Positions 52,227-61,400 of a stretch of DNA of 64,000 nt are shown here, one piece after another. Every line of letters starts with the position of its first letter. Positions within the stretch are counted from its first letter, which is position 1. The notes under the pieces are model-generated. The model was not told the DNA's origin and did not search any database. It was given only the letters and a program-made list of their open reading frames with translations. This stretch comes from JBCCCJ01 sp039029315 (GTDB taxonomy: Bacteria > Bacteroidota > Bacteroidia > J057), in the NCBI GenBank assembly GCA_039029315.1, contig JBCCGK010000033.1, forward strand, positions 1 through 64,000. Reading direction: 5' to 3'. The position numbers and the translations under genes were made by a program.

Positions 52227-53416
52227 GAGGGAGCCTCAAACCAGTTGAGATATGGGGGGGCAATCAATCGCGCATTCTGATATGCCCACTCCAGGGGGAT
52301 GACCGTATTGGCCCGATAAATTTGGTGTTCCTTTGCTACCACAAGTGCCATATCTACCCGGTAAGGGTGTTCAAGACTCAATGGCAACAGCAATTGAATG
52401 TTTCCTTCATAAAATTGCGGGATCGCTGTTCGATAATTTCTTTTGACCCTTCGTTCTGCTAGAATGATGGCATGACGAACCCTCGATAGCAACTCATTGT
52501 GTCCCAAACTTCGGAGATGAGCGGGAAATCGTTCAAATCGATCTTCAACGATATGATTGTAATCCGGGACCAATCTGCGATTGGAATCATAAATCAGTTC
52601 GGAAGCATCATCAAAATAACTGGCGATTTTTGGCCGATCAGGAAAATGGCTCATCATGCGATGACTTTCACGGCCGAAGCATTTGAGCATCCATTTTGGA
52701 CGCTGAAGATAGCTATCACTTCTTTTTCGGTGCTTATTGGGGACCAGATAGGCAAATATTTCTTCCTGTTTTTCGGTTACCAATCCTGTATTGAAGCAGG
52801 CATAACGCTTCTCTTCATGTGCACAACTGAAGGCAATTTTGTCTTCCTCCTTGAGACGCCTGAAGGTGTGATTTAGGTAACTTTTCAGAATGGGAAATCT
52901 GTGATCATGGTCGTTTGAGTACTCCCATCTTTCTGCCTGTGCCATCCCTGCCAACCGATGTAAATGCCGATCAAAGTCTCCCAACCAGGCAAACCTCTCC
53001 AGTGCTTGCCTACGATCACTCACCACGACTTCCTTGGCCTGAAATCCTTTGCCATTTTCAAAATGACTGAATTCTACCTCAAATTCTGCATCGATATGTT
53101 TGAACCCATTTCCGATAATGTCAGAGTGATGGACAAAATATAGATTGCCACTGTTTTTTTCCCGAATTTGTCCAAAGCCCTTGTCAAAATTTTGAAGGGT
53201 TCCGGTCATTCGTTCGGTAAGCCTGAATACTCCTTCTGCTTTTGGTCCTTTTGCCGTTTGCTGGATAGAGAATTCTACCAACTCATTCTCGACCAGAATT
53301 TTTGCTGGACTATCTACATCACTAAAATGCACAAAGACCCCATTGGGATGATCCTCTGTTTTGATTCTTCCGAACCCACGTTCTACATGAAAAAAAGTAA
53401 CGATCCCTAGTGCCAT
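52220..53416 (-). CDS. Double cold-shock-domain protein with DUF3825-like domain
   Basis: 398 residues. Two cold-shock (OB-fold) domains occupy ~1-66 (GIVTFFHVERGFGRIKTED; GVFVHFSDVD) and ~69-135 (GTLQNFDKGFGQIREKNSG; LYFVHHSDI), each with the aromatic RNP-like motifs that bind single-stranded nucleic acid. The C-terminal ~260 residues look like DUF3825 (FAWLGDFDRHLHRLAGMA; FNTGLVTEKQEEIFAYLVPN), a domain seen with OST-HTH/LOTUS or RNA-binding partners and of unknown activity. The combination suggests an RNA-processing or RNA-stress protein. It lies convergent with the J-domain gene and upstream of the CHAT operon; no operon partner is evident. Confidence 0.82.
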   Translation of the reverse strand: MALGIVTFFHVERGFGRIKTEDHPNGVFVHFSDVDSPAKILVENELVEFSIQQTAKGPKAEGVFRLTERMTGTLQNFDKGFGQIREKNSGNLYFVHHSDIIGNGFKHIDAEFEVEFSHFENGKGFQAKEVVVSDRRQALERFAWLGDFDRHLHRLAGMAQAERWEYSNDHDHRFPILKSYLNHTFRRLKEEDKIAFSCAHEEKRYACFNTGLVTEKQEEIFAYLVPNKHRKRSDSYLQRPKWMLKCFGRESHRMMSHFPDRPKIASYFDDASELIYDSNRRLVPDYNHIVEDRFERFPAHLRSLGHNELLSRVRHAIILAERRVKRNYRTAIPQFYEGNIQLLLPLSLEHPYRVDMALVVAKEHQIYRANTVIPLEWAYQNARLIAPPYLNWFEAPSH

Positions 53417-53714
53417 ATCTGCCGATTCTACCCGAAAATTACAGATCGCAAAAGCTTCCTACAATGAGCTCGGGCTGAACGGCTATCATCAATGGATGAG
53501 TAGGAACTTGTGCCGCTTGGGGGGGAAGCTATTCCTTCGTCCATCGTCTTTCGACCCTATCTGACATCTTGACTTCCAACTCAGAACAAGTTCAATCTGT
53601 ATTGTAGGACAATGGAAATTGACAAGGAAGAGGGACAAGGGCCGAAGGACGAATGTGTTGTGAAGTACAAGCTATTTTCCATGAAAGCCTACAGCTTGAT
53701 AGCTGTTTTCTCAT

Positions 53715-56645
53715 CTAACTTTTTCCTGTTTTCCTCCAGAAAACAAAGACCAATATGCACGCACTAATGACGAGGAGCAGCAAGAGTGGAGTCATCCATG
53801 GATTCCGAAACTGTAATGGATCATTACTGCCCCAAAGGGTAAAATTAGCCCAAAATCTGGGGTGTCGAAACATGGAATGTCCTTCTGTCAATAATTGTAT
53901 TTTTGCGAGTCGCAACGCCTCATCCTTTGACAGACCTTCGGAGAGAAATGCGTAGAATATAGGCATCAAATCTACGGCAACAGCTCCCTGCGCCTCCCAT
54001 AGACTCAAAACAACAGATCGACTTCCAGCATATTGGAAGGAACGAGCCAGACTTAAGACCCCTTCTCCTGAATGATTGACCCCATATCCAGTATGGCAAG
54101 CACTCAGTGTGATCAATTCTGCCTGAATATCCAGATTGTACAATTCATAGGCATATACATTGCCATCATGGAGGCTATCTGATTGAAGGACCAGTCTGGA
54201 AAGTGCTGGATTGTCTTCATCATAAAAGCCATGGGTAGCCATATGGAGAATCGAGGTGCCAGAAGTTTGGCTCAAAAATGCCGTTTCGGTCGCTTTGTTC
54301 CCTTGAAATATTGAGCCACCCACTTGATCCTGGATGCGGAGAATTTCTTTCTCGGCATATAACAATTTTAAGGCTCCATCAAACTCCGGAGCAAATCCAG
54401 CGACTTGCATGAAGGAGGAAGAGGGCTTCTGTTGGGTGGATAAACCTTGCCAGGAATGACTGTATCTGATTCGATGCGAGCTGAGTAAGTAAGGAGGGAA
54501 ATCTTGGGACATAGAGGGCTCGGATGTCTGATTTCTCACCAATACTTCGAAAGGCAAATAGGAAAGGACTCCATCTGGAACAATGATTAGACCTTTATGT
54601 CTGTGCAACATCTCATCAGGCAACTGCGCAAAAAGATCCTGAAATACACGATGGGACATCTCTTCAAAAGAAGTGCTCAGGCTATCATGTGAAGGAAAAT
54701 GGTGCAATTGAGACAATAGTTCTGCCAGATGCTGTTTTTGCGTGTCGCCCCAGGGAATCATTCGAGCATCCAATCGATCTGCCTGAATCACGAAGACAAT
54801 GAATCCTTCCTGTGTTTCAAAAAACTCAATGAGGGCGCTGTTCTCCTCAGCCAGTTCTCGTTGAATGCTTGTGATAGATAAGTTTGGAAATTGGTATTTC
54901 AATCGCTGATAAACAGGATATGTTTGCTCCAATTGCTGTAGATGGGCCTGCAGATCTTTTTCCTTTTGAAAAAGGAGAGATTTGAGTTGACTGATTTGTG
55001 CTGAATCCTGCGAAGGCGTTAGAGTGGCTTGTTGAAGTTGATTCTGAAAAAAAGTTAACTCCTGCTTAAGCAGTCGTTCATACTCCAATAGACTATCTGG
55101 AATGACCGAATGATTTTTGGCACGTTGTTCTTGATTGGCTGCATACAAAATAGTCGCTTTACTCTGATCGGCATATGTGAATGCCTGTTCTATGTATTCT
55201 TCCGAATGTGTTCGCTCAGCCAATAAAAGCGCCAATTGAATGGCCTCTCCATAAATGGGTCTTGCCTTTTCACTCCAAAATAAACGAGAGGCATCATACT
55301 GATAGCGATCTCTCATCTCTTCCAGAAGAGACATCATGACCTCATAAGTCTGATGAGCTTCAAGCAGGAGTGAATTCTTGTTTTCGGCCAAAGCATAGGC
55401 TTTCTGAGCCTGAGCATAATGTTGAAGCAGAGAAATGACTTCTTCGGTTTTGAAGGCAAATTGCTCTACCGAAGGCAATGAAAAGATGCCTTTTGTTCGA
55501 GGAACCAATAACATGCTATCCAGGGCTTTTTGATACGTATGAATGGCTTTTTTCCAGGATTCCTGAGCGGCATAGAGATCTCCCATTTCTCTCAAAACAA
55601 AGCCTATCCGGGCCTTGTTTTCTATCTCTTTTTTCTCTAGCAAGATGCCGAGTTGTCGTTTAAATCCTTGTTCGGCTTGTGTGAAATTTCCCATTTCCCT
55701 GTCCAACAAGGCTTGCTGACCAATCCCGCCCTCAGGGAAATAATATGACTTATTTTCTCCAAGATATTGTCTCTGATATCTCTTGGCCTGGATGAGATTC
55801 TGTTCAGCCAGTTCAAAATCCTTCATCAGGTACTGAATCCAGGCTCTGAATTCATGGATGCGAATCCTTGCTCGTGTCCGATTGAAAGAGGGATGCTCAT
55901 CCAGAAGATGTTCAGCTTTCCCAATATAGCTCAGGGCCTGATTATTTTCTGTCATGGATTCATAGACTTCTGCCATATTGAGATAGCAGTAATAGAGTTT
56001 GTCCAGGAGATCAGTATCCATCTCATTTCCCTGGATAGAGGAAGGTCCCAGGATACGCAGACTTTCTTCATAATATTCGATGGCAGCAGAATAGTCTCCT
56101 TTCTGAGAAGCAGTTGATCCCAGATTTCCATAGGTATTGAATAGAGCTCCCTGTCTTTCCACAGAGTCTGACATCTGTCTCATTAGAACGAGAGACTCTT
56201 GGTAGATTTGTTCTGCCTTGGAGAAATTGCCCCGATTGAGGGAATACACAGCGAGATTGTTCATGCAAGTGGCCAGAATCCCATCTGCTGAACTCAGCTG
56301 TCCTTCATCGCTATAGCTTTGTGCCAGGTCCAGAGAAGAAAACACATATTGTTTGGCCAATTCATATTCCCGATAATGCTCATAGATATTGTAGAGCAGC
56401 ATATGCGCCAGGGTATGATCAAAAGCCCTGTTGTTCTCCAACCCAAAATCCCGATAGCCTTCTGCATAATAAATCGCGCTGTCCTTGATGCCGGTATTGA
56501 GATGAAAATGGATGTATTTTCCCTGAAACCACTCTGCTTGTTGATCCTCCGATTCGGATTGTGCCCTGAGTGGCATAAAAATGACGCATGCCAGCCCGAT
56601 AAGGCTGACATGCTTGAACATTCTTTTGATCAATGCTTGATCCAT
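53715..56645 (-). CDS. TPR-CHAT protein, exported with C-terminal membrane anchor
   Basis: 976 residues. Signal peptide (FKHVSLIGLACVIFMPLRAQ), about ten TPR-like repeats (~80-420; NNLAVYSLNRGNFSKAEQIY), coiled coil (~500-560) and a C-terminal CHAT domain (~650-945). The caspase-like dyad is visible: H805 in ILHMATHGFYDEDNPALS and C850 in ITLSACHTGYG, as in active CHAT proteases. A final TM helix (MTPLLLLLVISACILVFVFW) anchors it, with a short basic tail. Start ATG 56645 overlaps the stop of the upstream T9SS gene (TAATG), so translation is coupled. TPR-CHAT proteins act as proteases in bacterial immunity and in surface-protein processing; here the topology would put the catalytic domain outside the inner membrane, which hints at envelope-protein processing. 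Confidence 0.85.
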   Translation of the reverse strand: MDQALIKRMFKHVSLIGLACVIFMPLRAQSESEDQQAEWFQGKYIHFHLNTGIKDSAIYYAEGYRDFGLENNRAFDHTLAHMLLYNIYEHYREYELAKQYVFSSLDLAQSYSDEGQLSSADGILATCMNNLAVYSLNRGNFSKAEQIYQESLVLMRQMSDSVERQGALFNTYGNLGSTASQKGDYSAAIEYYEESLRILGPSSIQGNEMDTDLLDKLYYCYLNMAEVYESMTENNQALSYIGKAEHLLDEHPSFNRTRARIRIHEFRAWIQYLMKDFELAEQNLIQAKRYQRQYLGENKSYYFPEGGIGQQALLDREMGNFTQAEQGFKRQLGILLEKKEIENKARIGFVLREMGDLYAAQESWKKAIHTYQKALDSMLLVPRTKGIFSLPSVEQFAFKTEEVISLLQHYAQAQKAYALAENKNSLLLEAHQTYEVMMSLLEEMRDRYQYDASRLFWSEKARPIYGEAIQLALLLAERTHSEEYIEQAFTYADQSKATILYAANQEQRAKNHSVIPDSLLEYERLLKQELTFFQNQLQQATLTPSQDSAQISQLKSLLFQKEKDLQAHLQQLEQTYPVYQRLKYQFPNLSITSIQRELAEENSALIEFFETQEGFIVFVIQADRLDARMIPWGDTQKQHLAELLSQLHHFPSHDSLSTSFEEMSHRVFQDLFAQLPDEMLHRHKGLIIVPDGVLSYLPFEVLVRNQTSEPSMSQDFPPYLLSSHRIRYSHSWQGLSTQQKPSSSFMQVAGFAPEFDGALKLLYAEKEILRIQDQVGGSIFQGNKATETAFLSQTSGTSILHMATHGFYDEDNPALSRLVLQSDSLHDGNVYAYELYNLDIQAELITLSACHTGYGVNHSGEGVLSLARSFQYAGSRSVVLSLWEAQGAVAVDLMPIFYAFLSEGLSKDEALRLAKIQLLTEGHSMFRHPRFWANFTLWGSNDPLQFRNPWMTPLLLLLVISACILVFVFWRKTGKS

Positions 56646-57676
56646 TATTGTTTCAATAGCTTGAGTTGCTTGGTCTCTGTTCCATATTTGAGGCGGAGGA
56701 TATACATACCGCTCGGCATGGAGGAGAGTTTGAAGGTCTCATGATGGCTGCCTGCTTCCATGGATTTTTGTGTGAAAACACGCTTCACTACGCGTCCTTG
56801 AAGATCAAGAACTTCTGCTTGGACTTCCTGCTCTTCTGCTAGGTCAAGTTGGACATGGAAAATACCTGTCGATGGATTGGGATAGAGGTCAACTGTTACC
56901 TGTTCTTGAGCTGAAAACCCCATTCTTCCACTTGGTGGCTGTTCCGTTTCGATCGTTAGATCCTGGCATCCTAATTCCTCTGAAAATACGATGTCATCGA
57001 TAATGACATCCATAGAGGCAGTGGTTTGCTGATTCAATACCCAATTCGAAGTAATCCAATCGTCTTCATAGACCGTAGCATTAGCAGTGATCTTTAAGTC
57101 AAACACCGATGACTGGACGCCTGCCAAATCATTGTCTTCAATGGGGATTTTGACTAGGACCGAGCTTGAATTTGCGATGTATTCCATGTTAGCATCGATA
57201 TAACAGTTCTGGCAGTTGGCATCCAACTGACTTTCGGCCGGTTCGCCAAACTTAATGGTATAGCCTTGGAGTTCCGTCCCGGTACTTGGGTCTATCGCCT
57301 CAATCTCAAAGGAAGAAAAATCTACTCTAAATCGTTTATTCGATGCAAGACTTTGTGTCTCGACTGGGATAGAATAGAATACATAAAAGACATCTTCCTC
57401 AGAAGCATAAGAGCAAAATTCATCCGTATTATTTGTCGAATTGTTCCAGCTATATACGCCAGCATTTACACCTGCACAGCTTCCACAACTGGTGACGGTC
57501 CATTGAACTCCATTTCCACCATTGCCTCCAGGCTTCTTACTGGCCCCTGATGCAGTCGCGCCTCCCAAATTCACGCCAGTCGCCCAAACTGATGAATATC
57601 CTGCCGAAAAAAACAAGCATCCCAACAGGAGAGAGCAGTAGATTAACACTTGTCGTAAATCGTTCATTGTCTTCAT
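56645..57676 (-). CDS. Secreted protein with T9SS sorting domain, coupled to the CHAT gene
   Basis: 343 residues from ATG 57676 (MKTMNDLRQVLIYCSLLLGC); ATG 57709 would add an unlikely leader. The export signal is followed by a Gly/Ser/Cys-rich part (SCGSCAGVNAGVYSWNNS) and a beta-rich body with DANCQNCYIDANMEY. The C-terminal sorting domain reads VDLYPNPSTGIFHVQLDL to MPSGMYILRLKYG and a basic end. No family was recognised. Its stop overlaps the CHAT start (TAATG), a tight pairing that suggests it is the substrate, partner or regulator of the CHAT protein; the sequence does not choose between these. Confidence 0.82.
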   Translation of the reverse strand: MKTMNDLRQVLIYCSLLLGCLFFSAGYSSVWATGVNLGGATASGASKKPGGNGGNGVQWTVTSCGSCAGVNAGVYSWNNSTNNTDEFCSYASEEDVFYVFYSIPVETQSLASNKRFRVDFSSFEIEAIDPSTGTELQGYTIKFGEPAESQLDANCQNCYIDANMEYIANSSSVLVKIPIEDNDLAGVQSSVFDLKITANATVYEDDWITSNWVLNQQTTASMDVIIDDIVFSEELGCQDLTIETEQPPSGRMGFSAQEQVTVDLYPNPSTGIFHVQLDLAEEQEVQAEVLDLQGRVVKRVFTQKSMEAGSHHETFKLSSMPSGMYILRLKYGTETKQLKLLKQ

Positions 57677-58245
57677 AGAATTTGATATAAAATGTTCACG
57701 TATAATCATATGTCAAAAAAGAACGGTGATGCGTCCATCAAAGAGCAGTGTGCCATTGTGCTTTCCCCCTCCTCTTCACTCCGTCCGTCGACTGAACGAA
57801 TCGGAGAGGGGAAGACAATGGCAGTCAGACTTCCGGCAAGTCTTTGCTGCTTCTAAGATGATGAGTGCTTGTTTGGGCGGCTTTTCTAACCGGAAAGTAG
57901 GATTTTTTTTCATTTATTTAATATGGAATTTTTAGGAGCTTGGTTAACAGGGGATTGTGAATAAGATTAGATAGAATTTTATTCCCTAGTCTCTCTATGC
58001 GAGTACTGATAATTATTGAGTGAAGAGATGAGGAAATTGAGGGAAGGGGTCTTCATATTCTTATGCTCGCCCCATGCTCGTGCTCGTTTGCAACGGGCGT
58101 GGGGGAGATTTCTTTAGATTGTATTTGGAGATAGATGGATTGATGTTTTCAACAAAAAGGGATTTCGAAATCAATAAAAATTGAAAAGACGACAGAATAG
58201 ACTGCCGCCTGGGGTATGTGAATAAACATTTTATTTTCATTATCC
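57677..58245. other. Non-coding region between the T9SS/CHAT operon and the RHS toxin
   Basis: About 570 bp without a supported gene. A small plus-strand ORF at 57726-57935 has random-looking composition. TTCCCCCTC and GAGGGGAAG (~57764-57815) are loosely inverted, and GCTCGTTTGCAACGGGCG lies near 58083. No immunity-type gene for the toxin was found. Confidence 0.5.
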
Positions 58246-58433
58246 TGACATAGTTTGACTTTGGCCATTTTATAAACAGAAAATCTCTTATTTCAGCCCG
58301 GAAATGGCTTATTTGAATTAATGAACTTCGCTATTTTTTGGTGATTTTGATTAGTTCTAGTTAAAAAATAGCTGGGGAGTTCATAATAGGAGATTTGGAT
58401 TTCCATTTTGGCCAAAGTCAAACTTAAATGTCA
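58246..58433. mobile_element. MITE-like long hairpin element downstream of the RHS toxin
   Basis: A ~188-bp sequence that folds on itself. The ends are TGACATAGTTTGACTTTGGC (58246-58265) and GCCAAAGTCAAACTTAAATG then TCA (58411-58433). An inner pair of arms GAACT..CGCTATTTTTT and AAAAAATAGC...AGTTC encloses a ~23-nt loop. It has no ORF and no matching copy in the window. The arrangement resembles non-autonomous transposable elements, but a target duplication is not clear. Confidence 0.6.
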
Positions 58434-58482
58434 TGGAATAATTAAAATATAGAAGCCTAAAAATTGATGACTTTTCTCCTTC

Positions 58483-61400
58483 TTATTTAAATCTTTTATT
58501 ATTAGGTAATTCCTCGGGTTTAGCGGGTCTTACCCCTCCTAGTTCATTCTTTCCTTGAACATGTGGGGTTGGGATATCCACTTTTGTTTCACTATTCTTA
58601 TGAGGAGTTCCTGGCGAACCATCAAACTTTCCCCCGTCAAACCGATGTGTAGGTCTGTAACGCCCTATTACTGTTTGTTCATATGTTTCGTATTTATAAA
58701 TGTCGGTATTTTTATCACGTTTGAAAGTTGAATGAACTGCAACAGCATCTTCATCGAACTTTAATTTATTTTTCATTTTTCCAGTATTTCTGACGCTGGT
58801 TCCATTGTTTAGTTGTTTTAGGTTTTTCGCAAAATTTGCCCCTTTTCCAATTTTACCAAAAATTCCTCCTAAAGCTACATCCTCTGTAATTTCTTTGAGG
58901 CCACTAATAATACCTTCTCCCAGTTGGACTGTTTGTCTAGAGGATGCAGGATGGAGGTTTCTTGGGTCAGCTTCAAATTTACCTTGATCTAGTTGCTTTC
59001 TTAAGGTCTGTTGATCAGTATGTTGTTTGTTTGCATAGAAGTTTTGATGATTTTGTGAAAGACCATTATATGTACCATCAGATGCTGTTGCCCATTGACC
59101 ATAGCCAATGTGGATTGCAGGAACCCCTTCCAATCCATCAAGATCAATCATCCATATAGGACTGTTGCTAGCATATTGATAGGTCGTCAAATAGAAGAAA
59201 TCCTCAGCCAGCGGATCCACACTCACAAACCTAGCAATATCCTGTGCATACCATCGAAATCCATAATCATACCAATCCAATCCAAAAGTCTCATCCAACT
59301 CCTTTCCATTATACAAGTAATTCTGTTCCGGCGCAGCCTGAACTCCACTCGCCTTCGCATGCCGAATTCCAAAAGGATAATACTGATCCACCTGCAAAAC
59401 CTCAGTCAGGGGATCGACATTCCCATCTCCATTCAGGTCAGAAAAACTCAACCGCGTATTGCCCAGATGATCCTTGTGGTAGTATTCATAACGATAGCTG
59501 CCTGATCCAAGCGGCACCACTCTGCCTTCTGCCTGCTGAAAAAACTCCATCACTTGATCTGTATAATGAAAGGCCGTCAGATACTCCTTTGTAGTCGTAT
59601 TGCCACCATCCAGGATCGTTTGGCGTAATTTTGTGCCGGCAGCATCATAGATATACTCGATGGTCTGGGTAGGAGAAACCACAACCCGAATTGGCTTGTT
59701 GAAATGATTGTATTCAACAGTGATGCCCTTGTTTTTGTCTTCGATCAGATTGCCGCTCAGATCATAGACATAATCGGGATCATTGGCCGTAGCGATATGT
59801 CCATTCACAAACTGATCAATATCAGTCGTGTTGTTGACAGCATCTTCTACACCGGTCAGGCGATTCCCTTCTCCATAGCTATAGCTCAAATCATCCATCA
59901 ATATCGCAGAAGCTGGTAGACTATTCTGATCTGCTAAGCCACGCCTTTGTAGTCCGAGAATATTGCCATTGAGATCATAACTCAGGCCAGTTACACTAAA
60001 ATCATCGATGTGCTGGCTCCAATTTGCAGGAGGCAATTGACCATGATCATCCCGGGCAGCATAGTGGGCCTCGGTGATTCGATCGCTCAGATCATATTGA
60101 TAGGCATAGCCTTGTTCCTCCGTATCGAGTGCAGTGTGCCAGATCCAGCCACTGATATTACCATTGTAGAGGGGACTGGCATTGGCATGCAGATCTGTGA
60201 AACCCTCGGTATATCGCAGTTGCATGCGGAAAAGATCTGTGCCATGCATGCTTTCTCCTATATCGATGGGATTAATGTGTGTCAGCCAATCGCGGAGATT
60301 GTAGCGATAATCAATGTTTTGTAAGAAACTACTGCCAGCATCTGCAGAGTGGAGGTCCTTGCTGATATTTCGGCCCAATTCATCATAGCTGACTGAAGAA
60401 AGAATGATTTCCTCATCATCTCCATTTCGCTGAGTGCTACGGAGGGGACGGCCTTGTGCATCATAACAGAATCGATTGAGCACATCCACAGCCTCTGATG
60501 GACCTTGATGTCTCAAATGACTCGCCTCAATTTCTCCTGCAAAATTCACCTGAGATGTGCCGATATCTGTTCCATAAAAGGTTTCAGATTGCGTCTGGAT
60601 CTCCCTTCCATATTCATCATAGAATGTGACTGTCCAAAGCCAATCTTTGGGCAGCGTTCCACTATTCAGATCATCCAGGACGCGTGTTTTGACCGCAGTA
60701 AGCTGTCCCTGGAGTTGAAAAGAAGGCGCTCCATTGGCGATGACAGGATCGGGAGAATAGCTGGCATCTGCTGTGCCATCATGGTCAAAATCATAATCAT
60801 CATAATACGTCACCGAATGCACAGCCTCTATCATGGCTTCATGGGGAAAGGCCATTGTATTGGTATAGCCATGATCGGAGTTGTTGATAATCGTTTCAAA
60901 CAATCGGGACGGATCAGGATCGAAATAGGCATCCACGCCAGCTTGTAGATAATTCCGCTTTTGCAGGCCACTTCCTGTGCTAATGATGGCCAGAGTCTTG
61001 CCTGTCATGATGGGGCGGCCAAGTATGTCGAATTTGGTATAAAGCCACTGATCTGTGGCTTCAAGATTGGCGTCTTGTGTCAGAATAGCTCGATCCAGCT
61101 TGTCATAAACAATATATGCCCATCCTGCACCGGGGATCTTTTTGGCGATCACTCGGCCACGTGCATCATAGATATATTGGAAAGCCCAATCATCCAGAAT
61201 CGATTGACTCAGGGAATATGGAGAAATGGCTAAAGCTGCTTTGTAACCTTCAGGTTGGAGTACATATTTTACCCGTCCAAAAGCATCATAGATATAATGG
61301 GTAGTTGCAAAGACGCCAGTTTCCATTTCCACCAACTGCTGAATCATTCTGCCCTGAAGATCTGTGTACTGAATGCTTGTCGCACCGTTCTCGTTTGTGG

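Noticed and set aside
57726..57935. Small plus-strand ORF as the RHS immunity gene
   Set aside because: It is on the opposite strand, not adjacent to the toxin end, and overlaps a loose GC inverted repeat with random-looking translation.
58434..58482. Seventeen-codon ORF starting at 58434 (minus strand) as a micro-immunity gene
   Set aside because: Too short and lies wholly in the arm of the hairpin element.
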